A stretch of DNA of 25,328 bases. It comes from CAYOMP01 sp964405075. Its GTDB lineage: Bacteria > Bacillota > Clostridia > Lachnospirales > Lachnospiraceae. This document shows positions 1-7,670 of this stretch, piece after piece (the stretch's first letter is position 1; each line of letters starts with the position of its first letter). The DNA lies in NCBI GenBank assembly GCA_964405075.1, contig CAYOMP010000031.1, positions 1 through 25,328 on the forward strand, read 5' to 3'. The position numbers and the translations under genes are program-made. The notes below the pieces were generated by a model. It worked only from the letters and a program-made list of their open reading frames with translations, searched no databases and was not told the origin of the DNA.

Positions 1-18
1 CTAAGGCATTCCCTCAAA

Positions 19-1197
19 CTAGTGATGGAACAATCTTATTCCTGTAAATGCCATTGCCATATCATACTTATCACAACATTCAATAACAAGGTCATCTCTT
101 ACAGAACCACCTGGCTGTGCAATATATTTAACACCACTCTTATATGCTCTTTCAACATTATCTGAGAATGGGAAAAATGCATCTGAACCTAATGTAACAT
201 CTGTATTCTTGTCTAACCAGGCTCTCTTTTCTTCACGAGTAAATACTTCTGGTTTTACTTTAAAGCGTTTCTGCCATTCACCTTCACGAAGTACATCTTC
301 GTATTCATCTCCAATGTATACATCAATAGCATTATCTCTATCAGCACGTCCTAATCCATCAACAAATTCTAAATTCAAAACTTGTGGTGCCTGACGAAGG
401 AACCAGTTATCAGCTTTTTGTCCTGCAAGTCTTGTACAATGTACTCTTGACTGCTGTCCTGCACCGATACCAATTGCTTGTCCGCCCTTTACATAACATA
501 CTGAATTTGATTGTGTATATTTCAATGTAATAAGTGCAATTTTCATATCAATAATTGCTGATTCAGGGATATTTTTATTCTTAGTTACAATATTAGATAA
601 TAAATCAGTATTAATATCTAATTCATTTCTTCCCTGTTCAAATGTAATTCCATATACCTGTTTTCTTTCGATAGCTGCTGGTACATATGAAGGATCAATC
701 TGAATTACGTTATATCCTCCCTTTTTCTTTGCCTTCAACATCTCTAAGGCTTCTTCAGTATATCCAGGTGCAATAACACCGTCAGATACTTCTCTCTTGA
801 TTAATTTGGCAGTATCAGCATCACAAACATCTGATAAAGCTATAAAATCACCAAATGATGACATTCTGTCAGCGCCTCTTGCTCTTGCATAAGCACATGC
901 CAATTGTGATAATTCTCCTAAATCATCTACCCAGTATATTTTTGCTAAAGTATCATCTAAAGGTAAACCTACTGCTGCACCTGCTGGTGAAACGTGTTTA
1001 AAAGAAGTAGCTGCTGGAAGTCCTGTAGCTTCTTTTAACTCTTTAACTAACTGCCAACCATTAAATGCATCAAGAAAATTAATATATCCCGGATTACCAT
1101 TTAATACTGTAACAGGAAGTTCACTACAATCTTCCATATAAATTCTTGAAGGTTTCTGATTTGGATTGCAACCATATTTTAACTGAATTTCGTTCAT
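19..1197 (-). CDS. purH: AICAR transformylase (PurH C-terminal-type, lacking the IMP cyclohydrolase domain)
   Basis: Phosphoribosylaminoimidazolecarboxamide formyltransferase, which transfers a formyl group from 10-formyl-tetrahydrofolate to AICAR (ZMP) to give FAICAR, the penultimate step of IMP synthesis. At 392 residues it begins directly with the AICARFT domain start (KYGCNPNQ, residues 7-14) and contains the family's Lys-His pair in SFKHVSPAG (K67, H68). Ordinary bifunctional PurH is about 510-530 residues because an N-terminal MGS-like IMP cyclohydrolase domain precedes this region; that domain is absent here. The missing activity is supplied by the PurO-type gene just upstream. The protein ends in a TAG at the window edge and looks complete. 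The ATG has an AAATGGAG-like purine-rich stretch upstream. It is separated from the upstream gene by 250 bp, so it may have its own promoter or depend on readthrough from the ZTP riboswitch. Confidence 0.93.
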   Translation of the reverse strand: MNEIQLKYGCNPNQKPSRIYMEDCSELPVTVLNGNPGYINFLDAFNGWQLVKELKEATGLPAATSFKHVSPAGAAVGLPLDDTLAKIYWVDDLGELSQLACAYARARGADRMSSFGDFIALSDVCDADTAKLIKREVSDGVIAPGYTEEALEMLKAKKKGGYNVIQIDPSYVPAAIERKQVYGITFEQGRNELDINTDLLSNIVTKNKNIPESAIIDMKIALITLKYTQSNSVCYVKGGQAIGIGAGQQSRVHCTRLAGQKADNWFLRQAPQVLNLEFVDGLGRADRDNAIDVYIGDEYEDVLREGEWQKRFKVKPEVFTREEKRAWLDKNTDVTLGSDAFFPFSDNVERAYKSGVKYIAQPGGSVRDDLVIECCDKYDMAMAFTGIRLFHH

Positions 1198-1447
1198 ATC
1201 TTTTCTCCATTTCTTTTTTAATTAGCCCAACTCAATTTTTATTATATTTATACCTAATGCAATTTAGTTATTATTCAATGTGCAACATATCTTCACCAAA
1301 TTTGATAAACACGCTTTGCGAGTTTAGTGAGTTTCGCGGTGCTCGTCGAAAACCTATTTAAACATAATTTTCTCCTCGTTGCTCGCGTAAATCAAAACCA
1401 TATGTTATATAACTAACAGCACATTTTCTCACTTTTTCAAAACAGCA
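1198..1447 (-). other. Intergenic region with a CpG-rich element and a three-codon micro-ORF
   Basis: Most of this 250-bp gap is AT-rich, but 1311-1388 is markedly richer in G+C and CpG than anything around it. On the minus strand it holds a GAGGAG Shine-Dalgarno (1377-1372), six bases, then ATG TTT AAA TAG (1365-1354), a three-codon reading frame. The outer ends can pair (GCGAG near 1387 with CTCGC near 1317), and an AAACTC hexamer is repeated in tandem inside. It does not look like coding sequence, and no clear intrinsic terminator follows the upstream gene. It could be a dispersed intergenic repeat or a leader element controlling the AICAR transformylase gene; the sequence alone does not decide. 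Confidence 0.4.
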
Positions 1448-2161
1448 TTATTTGTTCTTATTAACTATTCTTGTTTCATATTTTCCAGTTTCAAGATTTA
1501 TAAATCTTACGAATAATGAAACCTTATTTTCCTCATTAAGGCTAGTCCATACCATTTCAGTAAAAGCATCAATATCATTTGGAATGTCTACTAATTTAGG
1601 TTCTCCTTCAAAACTTGGAAGTGGATTTTCATTTCTAGCATATGTATGAATGAAATGACCTTCTCCAGCTACTGGATTTTCATATGAAAATGTATATCTG
1701 TTACATGCATCCGGATTACCATTATTACTCTTTAAAATAGACATTGAATAGTCATATTTACCAGCTTCAACATGCATAACACCTGAAATTCTAGGTGTAT
1801 AGTTAGGACCGTCCGGTTCAAATTCGCGACATCTAAGTGACTGTTCAAATGTAAGTTCATTATCCATTCCGTCATAAATTGTATCAGTCTGGTCACCGTT
1901 AGTAACAATAGTTCTGTTTCCTAATACTCTGACTGGTGCATAGATAATAAGACTAGGGTCTTCCAATTTAGAAGGGTCAAAGGCTTCTGTTCTTATTCCT
2001 TCTCCTTCTTCTACAAATACACGGTTTCTGCTGTTTGAGCTTCTTCCCATGATAAAATAAGCAGTTACAGCGTTTTTACCATCTGCTGATTTACCAATAA
2101 CGATTCCACGACCTGGGTATTCATTTCCTTTTAGTTCCTGTTCAAGTGATAGCATTTTCAT
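1448..2161 (-). CDS. purO: IMP cyclohydrolase, PurO family
   Basis: Closes the purine ring of FAICAR to give IMP, the last step of de novo IMP synthesis. The protein matches the archaeal-type IMP cyclohydrolase family: the N-terminal segment YPGRGIVIGKS followed by TAYFIMGRSS and RNRVF is the characteristic PurO-like beginning. Length is about 237 residues, normal for the family. I place the start at the ATG at 2161: a GGAGG (2174-2170) lies 8 bases upstream. A longer frame starting with TTG at 2176 would overlap that ribosome binding site. A second in-frame ATG at 2155 is 14 bases from it and less likely. The gene lies directly downstream of a ZTP riboswitch terminator and upstream of a PurH-type protein that lacks its own cyclohydrolase domain, so the pair replaces bifunctional PurH. 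Confidence 0.88.
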   Translation of the reverse strand: MKMLSLEQELKGNEYPGRGIVIGKSADGKNAVTAYFIMGRSSNSRNRVFVEEGEGIRTEAFDPSKLEDPSLIIYAPVRVLGNRTIVTNGDQTDTIYDGMDNELTFEQSLRCREFEPDGPNYTPRISGVMHVEAGKYDYSMSILKSNNGNPDACNRYTFSYENPVAGEGHFIHTYARNENPLPSFEGEPKLVDIPNDIDAFTEMVWTSLNEENKVSLFVRFINLETGKYETRIVNKNK

Positions 2162-2204
2162 TCTAAAAACCTCCAAATTTATAACTTGCTTGTTTCAAAG
2201 ATAC

Positions 2205-2247
2205 AAAAAACCGCCTGGGCGCAATCATATCTTTGCTGCCCAGGCGG
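2205..2247 (-). terminator. Riboswitch-controlled intrinsic terminator before purO
   Basis: CCGCCTGGGC (2247-2238) pairs perfectly with GCCCAGGCGG (2220-2211). An inner GCAA/TTGC extension separated by a one-base bulge lengthens the stem, and six U residues (2210-2205) follow directly. The upstream arm is the conserved 3' element of the ZTP aptamer, so ligand binding should sequester it and prevent termination. Confidence 0.92.
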
Positions 2248-2326
2248 TCGGCTCTTAATATATAAATACACTCCCTGTAGGTAATTCCTACACAAGTTAA
2301 CACCTGCTTCCGCCAGTCGTGTATTT
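2205..2326 (-). promoter_or_regulatory. ZTP (pfl) riboswitch with overlapping intrinsic terminator
   Basis: Read on the minus strand, this region has the conserved ZTP riboswitch parts in order. P1 pairs 2326-2319 with 2271-2264 (AAATACAC with GTGTATTT, 8 bp). The conserved GACTGGCGG follows immediately (2318-2310). A GTAGG/CCTAC hairpin with a following GGGAGTG comes next (2288-2269), and then the signature CCGCCTGGGC (2247-2238). GGCGG at 2314-2310 can form the pseudoknot with CCGCC at 2247-2243. The riboswitch class binds ZTP/ZMP (AICAR) and normally turns genes on. Here the CCGCCTGGGC strand is also the 5' arm of a terminator, so aptamer and terminator are mutually exclusive. The downstream genes act on AICAR, which supports the call. 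Confidence 0.93.
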
Positions 2327-2337
2327 CATCTATATGT

Positions 2338-2366
2338 ATGTTAAACTAATCTGTCTTTTTTTGCAA
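2338..2366 (-). promoter_or_regulatory. Candidate sigma-A promoter for the ZTP riboswitch/purine operon
   Basis: TTGCAA (2366-2361), a 17-bp spacer and TAACAT (2343-2338) lie so that transcription would begin a few bases before the aptamer's P1 helix. The -10 box matches only 4 of 6 consensus positions, so position is the main support. The rest of the 2341-2494 gap is AT-rich with no gene; it holds a repeated AATAGGGA octamer, but I see no convincing terminator for the upstream gene. Confidence 0.4.
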
Positions 2367-2494
2367 ATAACATATACTAATATATAATTATTACTTTACT
2401 TAATTAAGTACATGTCCTGTTATTTTCTACATTTCTTTACCACTATATAATATTATTCCCTATTCCAACTTTTACGGTACTCCCTATTGTTTAC

Positions 2495-2953
2495 TTATTT
2501 ATATTTAGCTTCTAAACTTAATAAATATTCCTTAACTTCAATCCCACAGGCAAATCCTACCATTTTGCCGTTTGCACCAATTACTCTGTGACAAGGTACA
2601 ACTATCATTATTGGATTTTTGTTATTAGCACCACCCACAGCTCTAGATGCCTTTGTATTCCCTATATTTTTTGCAATATCCCCATAGCTTCTGGTTTCTC
2701 CATAGGGGATATTACATAATTGCTCCCATACCTTTACTTGAAATTCTGTTCCTTCAAATTTAATTGGTATATCAAATTTTTTACGTTTTCCGACAAAATA
2801 CTCTTTCAACTGACTGTATACATCTCTAATAAAAGAATTTTCATTATCATCACTTGCTTCATATTCTTCTTCAATAGTCAGACCTATTAAATACCCTGAC
2901 TCCTCCATTATACACAAGTTTCCAACAGGAAATTTATAATGACATTTATTCAT
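2495..2953 (-). CDS. ogt: Methylated-DNA--protein-cysteine methyltransferase
   Basis: Suicide DNA repair protein that transfers the methyl group from O6-methylguanine in DNA to its own cysteine. The diagnostic motif IVVPCHRVIG is present with acceptor Cys121. The helix-turn-helix segment before it (YGETRSYGDIAK, residues 84-95, then KASRAVGGANNKNP) is typical of the C-terminal domain. The N-terminal domain is degenerate, as is common. Length (152 residues) is at the short end of the Ogt/AGT family, and there is no Ada-type N-terminal domain. The start codon follows the stop of the MFS gene by only 3 bases and has a poor Shine-Dalgarno, suggesting translational coupling. Its function bears no obvious relation to the glycosylation genes upstream; it may simply be co-transcribed. 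Confidence 0.93.
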   Translation of the reverse strand: MNKCHYKFPVGNLCIMEESGYLIGLTIEEEYEASDDNENSFIRDVYSQLKEYFVGKRKKFDIPIKFEGTEFQVKVWEQLCNIPYGETRSYGDIAKNIGNTKASRAVGGANNKNPIMIVVPCHRVIGANGKMVGFACGIEVKEYLLSLEAKYK

Positions 2954-2956
2954 ACT

Positions 2957-4135
2957 TTAATTTTCACTCTTTCTCACCAGCGTCATTCCTAATAATAATA
3001 TCACCGGACAAATTACAGCCACCATAATTCCTCGTTTCAAATCTCCGTTAAACAACTCTGAGACAAATCCTACTAATGTTGGTCCCGCTGAACACCCTAC
3101 ATCACCTGCTAAAGCTAAAAAAGCAAACATCACAGTTCCACCTCTCTTAATAGTAGCAGATGCAATACTAAAGGTTCCTGGCCAGAATATGCCCACTGAA
3201 AAACCACATATCCCACATCCTAATAGATTTATAATGGTAATATCAGGAATGGAAATCATCAAATACGAAAACACACATAATATCCCGCTAGCTATAATTG
3301 CTTTCTTCAAATTAATCCTATCACCGTATTTCCCATAAAGCATTCTGGCGGTTCCCATTAATGTAGCAAATATAAGCACACCACTCAAATCACCTACAGT
3401 TTTACTAACTCCTAATGCTGTCTCCGCAAAGGTAGATGTCCATTGACTTACAGCCTGTTCACTGGCTCCTGAACATATCATTAGCAAAATAAATAGCCAA
3501 AATATAGGCATTTTAATTAACTCCTTTAGTGACAATCCAGTTTTGCCCTCTTCCACTAAATGACAAATTGGAACTCTCATAAAAGCAAATACATTAATTA
3601 ATGGCAATATAGCCCAAAAACAAGCTAATATTTTCCACTTGGAGATACCCACAGTAGCAAAAAACAGAGTAGATATTAATACGACTCCCACATGTCCCCA
3701 ACAGTAAAACGAGTGTAATAAACTCATAGTTTTCTCTTTATGTTCACTTGGTAGTGCCTCTACTATAGGACTTACTAATACCTCCAATAATCCTCCACCT
3801 ATTGCATATAACATAACAGAAATTAGCAATCCGATAAATGCATCATTAAATATTTCCGGCAATATTGTCATTAGCACTAACCCTAATACGGCAAATATGT
3901 GTGCCGCAACCATTGATACTCTATATCCAATTTTATCCACAAAGCCTGCCGCCACTAAGTCTACCAATAATTGTATAGCAAAATTAAATGTTATTAACAG
4001 TGTTATCTTTGACAAGGGTATACCATAAGTTCTTTGAAATGTTAAAAATAATAGTGGTGCAAAATTATTAACTATCGCCTGTACAATATAACCTAGAAAA
4101 CAGGCGTACAATGTTCTTTGGTACTTCTTTTCCAT
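2957..4135 (-). CDS. MFS transporter
   Basis: A 392-residue polytopic membrane protein with about twelve hydrophobic helices and a short central cytoplasmic stretch (around the LVEEGKTGLSLKELIKMPIF region). The first loop carries the Major Facilitator Superfamily-like signature GFVDKIGYR between helices 2 and 3, and the second half has a corresponding GKYGDRINLKK. It lacks any soluble domain. The substrate cannot be read from the sequence. I start at ATG 4135, 9 bases after a GGGGG (4149-4145); the longer frame's TTG at 4141 sits too close to that site. It follows the glycosyltransferase gene by 21 bases and precedes the alkyltransferase gene by 3, so it belongs to the Maf operon. A role in sugar uptake or precursor movement for flagellin glycosylation is possible but unproven. 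Confidence 0.85.
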   Translation of the reverse strand: MEKKYQRTLYACFLGYIVQAIVNNFAPLLFLTFQRTYGIPLSKITLLITFNFAIQLLVDLVAAGFVDKIGYRVSMVAAHIFAVLGLVLMTILPEIFNDAFIGLLISVMLYAIGGGLLEVLVSPIVEALPSEHKEKTMSLLHSFYCWGHVGVVLISTLFFATVGISKWKILACFWAILPLINVFAFMRVPICHLVEEGKTGLSLKELIKMPIFWLFILLMICSGASEQAVSQWTSTFAETALGVSKTVGDLSGVLIFATLMGTARMLYGKYGDRINLKKAIIASGILCVFSYLMISIPDITIINLLGCGICGFSVGIFWPGTFSIASATIKRGGTVMFAFLALAGDVGCSAGPTLVGFVSELFNGDLKRGIMVAVICPVILLLGMTLVRKSEN

Positions 4136-4156
4136 ATTCAAAATCCCCCAATAACC

Positions 4157-5779
4157 TTAGCATATTATTAATAGAAATTCCTGTCCTAAAATATCAATTT
4201 TCTTAACTTCATAATTGGTATTGTTTTGAATTAAATTTAAATAATCATCTCTATACTCAACTATAATTATAGCCGATATGGATGATATTTCCTTCAATAT
4301 AGCTATCTTTTCATTATCATTTAATAGTCTTAATACATTACACATTATAGCCAAATCATATGTTTTTCTTCCCAACTCTGCTACATTAAATATATTGGAA
4401 TAAGTATTAGCAACCATAGTTCTCGAACACATCAATTCTAATCCATCCACTATGTAGTTAGAATCAAACTGTACATTAGCACCATTTTGGTTAGCCTTAC
4501 CAAACAACATATCAATGTCTATAATGCTATTCATTTGCAATTGCCCAAGTAAACCACATAATGCCCTCGCCATATTGATTTCTTCAACAACATTCCTACC
4601 ATAGTTGTATGCCGAATCACCAAATACTATTTCAAATATATTTTTTAATCTATTCTCCACAGAGTGAACATATTTTACCTTATTATAGCCATTTAAGGCA
4701 ATTCGTTTTCTCTCTTCATCATTTTCCAAATAGTATGACACTTTTTCTACCAGGTCATTTAAATCGTTGAATATAACCAAATCCTCTCCCGGCACAAAGT
4801 AATCGTATAGTTCACTTTGGTAATTAGTTAAAACAAAGCCACCAGCAGCCATAATATCAAAAACTCTAAGTGGTACTCCACTCTCAATAGTTTTTATAGT
4901 AGTATTAATATTTATTTTACTAACTTTAAAAACCTTAGGCATTGCATATCTGGAATCCACTGGTCCCATATTGTTTATATTTTGATATTTGGATGTATCA
5001 CTTTGAGTATATAGCTTGAAGTCAAAGTTATCAGCTAATTTACATACCAATTCTGTTCTTTCTAGCTGGCTACATTTTTTTCCAATAATTTCACTAATCA
5101 CTATTTCCTTTGCATCAACATCGTAATCCTCAGCTGATTCATATTGAATACATTCAAGGATTTTTTCGGCCATTTCACCAGTTATAATGTCATTAAACAC
5201 ATTATATCCATATATATTTTTTTGTATTTCCATTCCAGCATCTAAATATCCCTGGATATATTCTGGCAAAAACTTCTTATAAAAGTCATATTTTTGCTTA
5301 TCTTCGTATAAGGAACCGACAAAAGAAACATCACAACTAAACTTATCAGCTTCCTCATCATTATCTGGAATTGTGTCAAAAAAACGCGTATTTGAAGCTA
5401 ATGGTAAATGAAATATTCTTCCCGGATTAGAATCCTTATATTTTTCATACTGAATCTTATCAAAAAGAAATATATAGTTGCATTCATTTTTTACAGCTTC
5501 TGAATTCAGCTGATACCATGGTGAATCAACTCCCAAAGACACATATTTGATTTTGTATATATTACATACCTTGGATACAATTGGTGTAAAGTTTATAGAA
5601 AACACCAAGTCATAATTCATAGCATTTAATCTCTTCTGTAAATCCTCCATATATTTTACATCATAGTCATTCCCATATTTTGAAGAATCCAGCATATCCA
5701 CATTGTGTCCCATATACTTTAATGTATCCTCTGTATCCAATTCAGCCACATTCTTATACTGACAAAATAGTATATTCAT
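4157..5779 (-). CDS. CgeB/DUF3880-like glycosyltransferase with extra C-terminal domain
   Basis: Predicted cytoplasmic GT-B glycosyltransferase of 540 residues. The N-terminal half looks like the DUF3880/CgeB type, with GVDSPWYQL at 83-91. The GT1-like acceptor/donor motif follows: SGVPLRVFDIMAAGGF at 300-315, then LTNYQSELYDYF and a C-terminal helix (residues 350-390). After about residue 395 there is a tail not expected in the family. Its predicted strand-helix pattern (IIDIDMLFG 419-427, YDLAIMCNVLRLL 474-486, AIIIVEY 503-509, and a final hairpin) resembles a degenerate class I methyltransferase fold lacking a clear glycine-rich SAM loop. The ATG overlaps the Maf stop codon by one base (TAATG), indicating translational coupling. 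The neighbour suggests it extends or modifies the glycan that Maf attaches to flagellin; the sugar is unknown. Confidence 0.78.
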   Translation of the reverse strand: MNILFCQYKNVAELDTEDTLKYMGHNVDMLDSSKYGNDYDVKYMEDLQKRLNAMNYDLVFSINFTPIVSKVCNIYKIKYVSLGVDSPWYQLNSEAVKNECNYIFLFDKIQYEKYKDSNPGRIFHLPLASNTRFFDTIPDNDEEADKFSCDVSFVGSLYEDKQKYDFYKKFLPEYIQGYLDAGMEIQKNIYGYNVFNDIITGEMAEKILECIQYESAEDYDVDAKEIVISEIIGKKCSQLERTELVCKLADNFDFKLYTQSDTSKYQNINNMGPVDSRYAMPKVFKVSKININTTIKTIESGVPLRVFDIMAAGGFVLTNYQSELYDYFVPGEDLVIFNDLNDLVEKVSYYLENDEERKRIALNGYNKVKYVHSVENRLKNIFEIVFGDSAYNYGRNVVEEINMARALCGLLGQLQMNSIIDIDMLFGKANQNGANVQFDSNYIVDGLELMCSRTMVANTYSNIFNVAELGRKTYDLAIMCNVLRLLNDNEKIAILKEISSISAIIIVEYRDDYLNLIQNNTNYEVKKIDILGQEFLLIIC

Positions 5780-7656
5780 TATGCTTCCTCCATCACCGTA
5801 GGTAATACTTCATCTCTGAATATTCCAAGAACTTCATCAACACCCTGTTCTGTAGCTTCCATCATGGCAATTCCCTTATTAGCTAATACTCTTAGGTCAT
5901 TTTCATCATCACCATTATCTTTCAACATGTCTGATATTATCTCATTTTCAATATGCATACATAAATTGGAAATAATCTGATATTCACCAGAGTTTTCAAA
6001 ATATATTACTATTTCGGACACTTTATCACTGATTTCTTGTAGCTTAGCACCATCTATATTTTGAGAATCAACCATATCAACCATTTTCTTATATAGTTCA
6101 ATACCTTCTAGAGCTTTCTCTCGAATAGCTTGAATTTTTGTAGGAAATTCTAATAACTTCTCTTTTAATACGACTTTTTCTTCCTCATCAAAAGCCTGTG
6201 GAATATTTTTCATATAATTTTCAAAATCAAATTCCACCTTACATTCGTTGTTAATTACATTTTCTAAAGTATCTATTATTGTTCCTTCTATCTTAGCTCC
6301 GCCTTCAGTTGCATCCCATACATTAATATCTTTATCATAAGCAATATTAGCTTCAAACCAATCAATATACATTTTAAAATCATAAGAGGTCTTTATTGGA
6401 TTGCCATAAATATCTTCAACTTCTAAAAACATATCCTTATCTTCTTCATTATCAATATCCATGCCTCTAACTTTAAAGCCAGCATCAGCATATCTTTTGT
6501 TTTCTGTATATGCTAAGTCCTGCCCTATTAGAATAATCTTTTTAAATCCCATTCTTTTTGCAATAACATAGCATACAGTAGCAACTGAACCACCACTGGC
6601 ATTTATATCATAACGTTTTCCAAATTCCTGAAATATCTTTCCTCCATATCCCAGAGAATTATTCATAAATATTTTCTTTCCCTTTGCCAAATCGAGGACG
6701 TTGGCGTTTGCTGTTTCTAATGTAATCATTGTTGTATTTACGGCATACTCATTTTGGAATTTTCTCAAAGATTTATGGCAATCTACTATTACGTAAGCAT
6801 CCGGCTTTATTCCTTCTTCATTCAATGTTTTTAATGCTGTATCTGTGGCCAAAATAAGAGCTTTATTTTTTGCTTTTTTTAGTAGTGAGATATTCTTTTT
6901 TAAAGATGGACCTGCTGATACAATGATTACTGGTATATCTTCATCAAAATCTTTTCCTGAAATGCTCTCTATCTGATCAAGTAATGAACATTCAGAAAAA
7001 TACTTCATAGCCATAATACCATTAAGTGTCATCTTTCCAGCATACAGCCTTCCTATATTAGATTCCGATACCAAATCCAACATTCTTGAACTAATTTTAG
7101 CCTTGCACTCAGCAATTTTTTCTGGATACATATTGGCATAATTAGGATGTATAGCCCATCTTAGAAAGTCTCTATTGTATATTTGTACATAATGTATTAA
7201 ATACTGAGGAAACATTACCTCATTAATTCCATCAACAATAATATGAAAGCATTCCGGAAACTCAGCATAGTCTATTTCTTTTAAAGAATTTAAAAAAAGT
7301 TGCTTATTTGGTTCATATACCATACATAAAACGTTTCCACTCATGTTGTTTCTTATTGCAGAGAAATATTTACCACTACCTAATCCAAATAAAATAGCAA
7401 TATGTCCCTCTTTTAATTCCCCTTGGGCTTCTGCCCAAACATTAGCAATTCCATTTGGCATATATTTACTATCCAAATGATATACCTGATTTTCAACCTC
7501 TATACTATATGAATATGATTCCTCAGCTAATGATTTTTCTTTATTCAAAACATTAGCCAACTCTACCTCTTCCATATTATCTATTACGTAATTGTAAACG
7601 TCCAAATTATATTTCTTTATAATCTCCAGATTTCTTTCAAATAAATTATTCTCCAT
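5779..7656 (-). CDS. maf: Maf-type motility-associated glycosyltransferase (DUF115/MptE-like)
   Basis: A 625-residue protein of the motility accessory factor family, which transfers nonulosonic acids or related sugars onto flagellin serines and threonines in the cytoplasm before export. It has an N-terminal Rossmann-like part with FGLGSGKYF (90-98) and the central MptE/DUF115 core. The core contains VIIVSAGPSLKKN (243-255), LILATDTALK (267-276), YVIVDCHKS (288-296) and ILIGQDLAYT (375-384). A helical C-terminal region runs from about 470 to 625. A GGTGGG ribosome binding site lies 7 bases before the ATG. It sits directly downstream of the flagellin gene, the usual genomic position of Maf proteins. 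Genes for legionaminic or pseudaminic acid synthesis are absent from the window, so the donor must be made elsewhere. Confidence 0.9.
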   Translation of the reverse strand: MENNLFERNLEIIKKYNLDVYNYVIDNMEEVELANVLNKEKSLAEESYSYSIEVENQVYHLDSKYMPNGIANVWAEAQGELKEGHIAILFGLGSGKYFSAIRNNMSGNVLCMVYEPNKQLFLNSLKEIDYAEFPECFHIIVDGINEVMFPQYLIHYVQIYNRDFLRWAIHPNYANMYPEKIAECKAKISSRMLDLVSESNIGRLYAGKMTLNGIMAMKYFSECSLLDQIESISGKDFDEDIPVIIVSAGPSLKKNISLLKKAKNKALILATDTALKTLNEEGIKPDAYVIVDCHKSLRKFQNEYAVNTTMITLETANANVLDLAKGKKIFMNNSLGYGGKIFQEFGKRYDINASGGSVATVCYVIAKRMGFKKIILIGQDLAYTENKRYADAGFKVRGMDIDNEEDKDMFLEVEDIYGNPIKTSYDFKMYIDWFEANIAYDKDINVWDATEGGAKIEGTIIDTLENVINNECKVEFDFENYMKNIPQAFDEEEKVVLKEKLLEFPTKIQAIREKALEGIELYKKMVDMVDSQNIDGAKLQEISDKVSEIVIYFENSGEYQIISNLCMHIENEIISDMLKDNGDDENDLRVLANKGIAMMEATEQGVDEVLGIFRDEVLPTVMEEA

Positions 7657-7670
7657 ATTATTCCCACCTA

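Noticed and set aside
1..18. A GAGGGA-ATG sequence after the purH stop codon suggesting another gene
   Set aside because: The frame closes at once (ATG CCT TAG) and the window ends, so nothing can be supported.
209..394. Plus-strand frames inside purH, fliD, the chemoreceptor and both ABC genes (for example 209-394, 11074-11262, 20417-20599, 22013-22288)
   Set aside because: All are antisense shadows of conserved minus-strand genes, with no family signature or start signals.
1146..1361. Plus-strand open frame of 71 codons overlapping the end of purH and its upstream gap
   Set aside because: No ribosome binding site, hydrophobic low-complexity product, and it overlaps a well-supported gene on the other strand.
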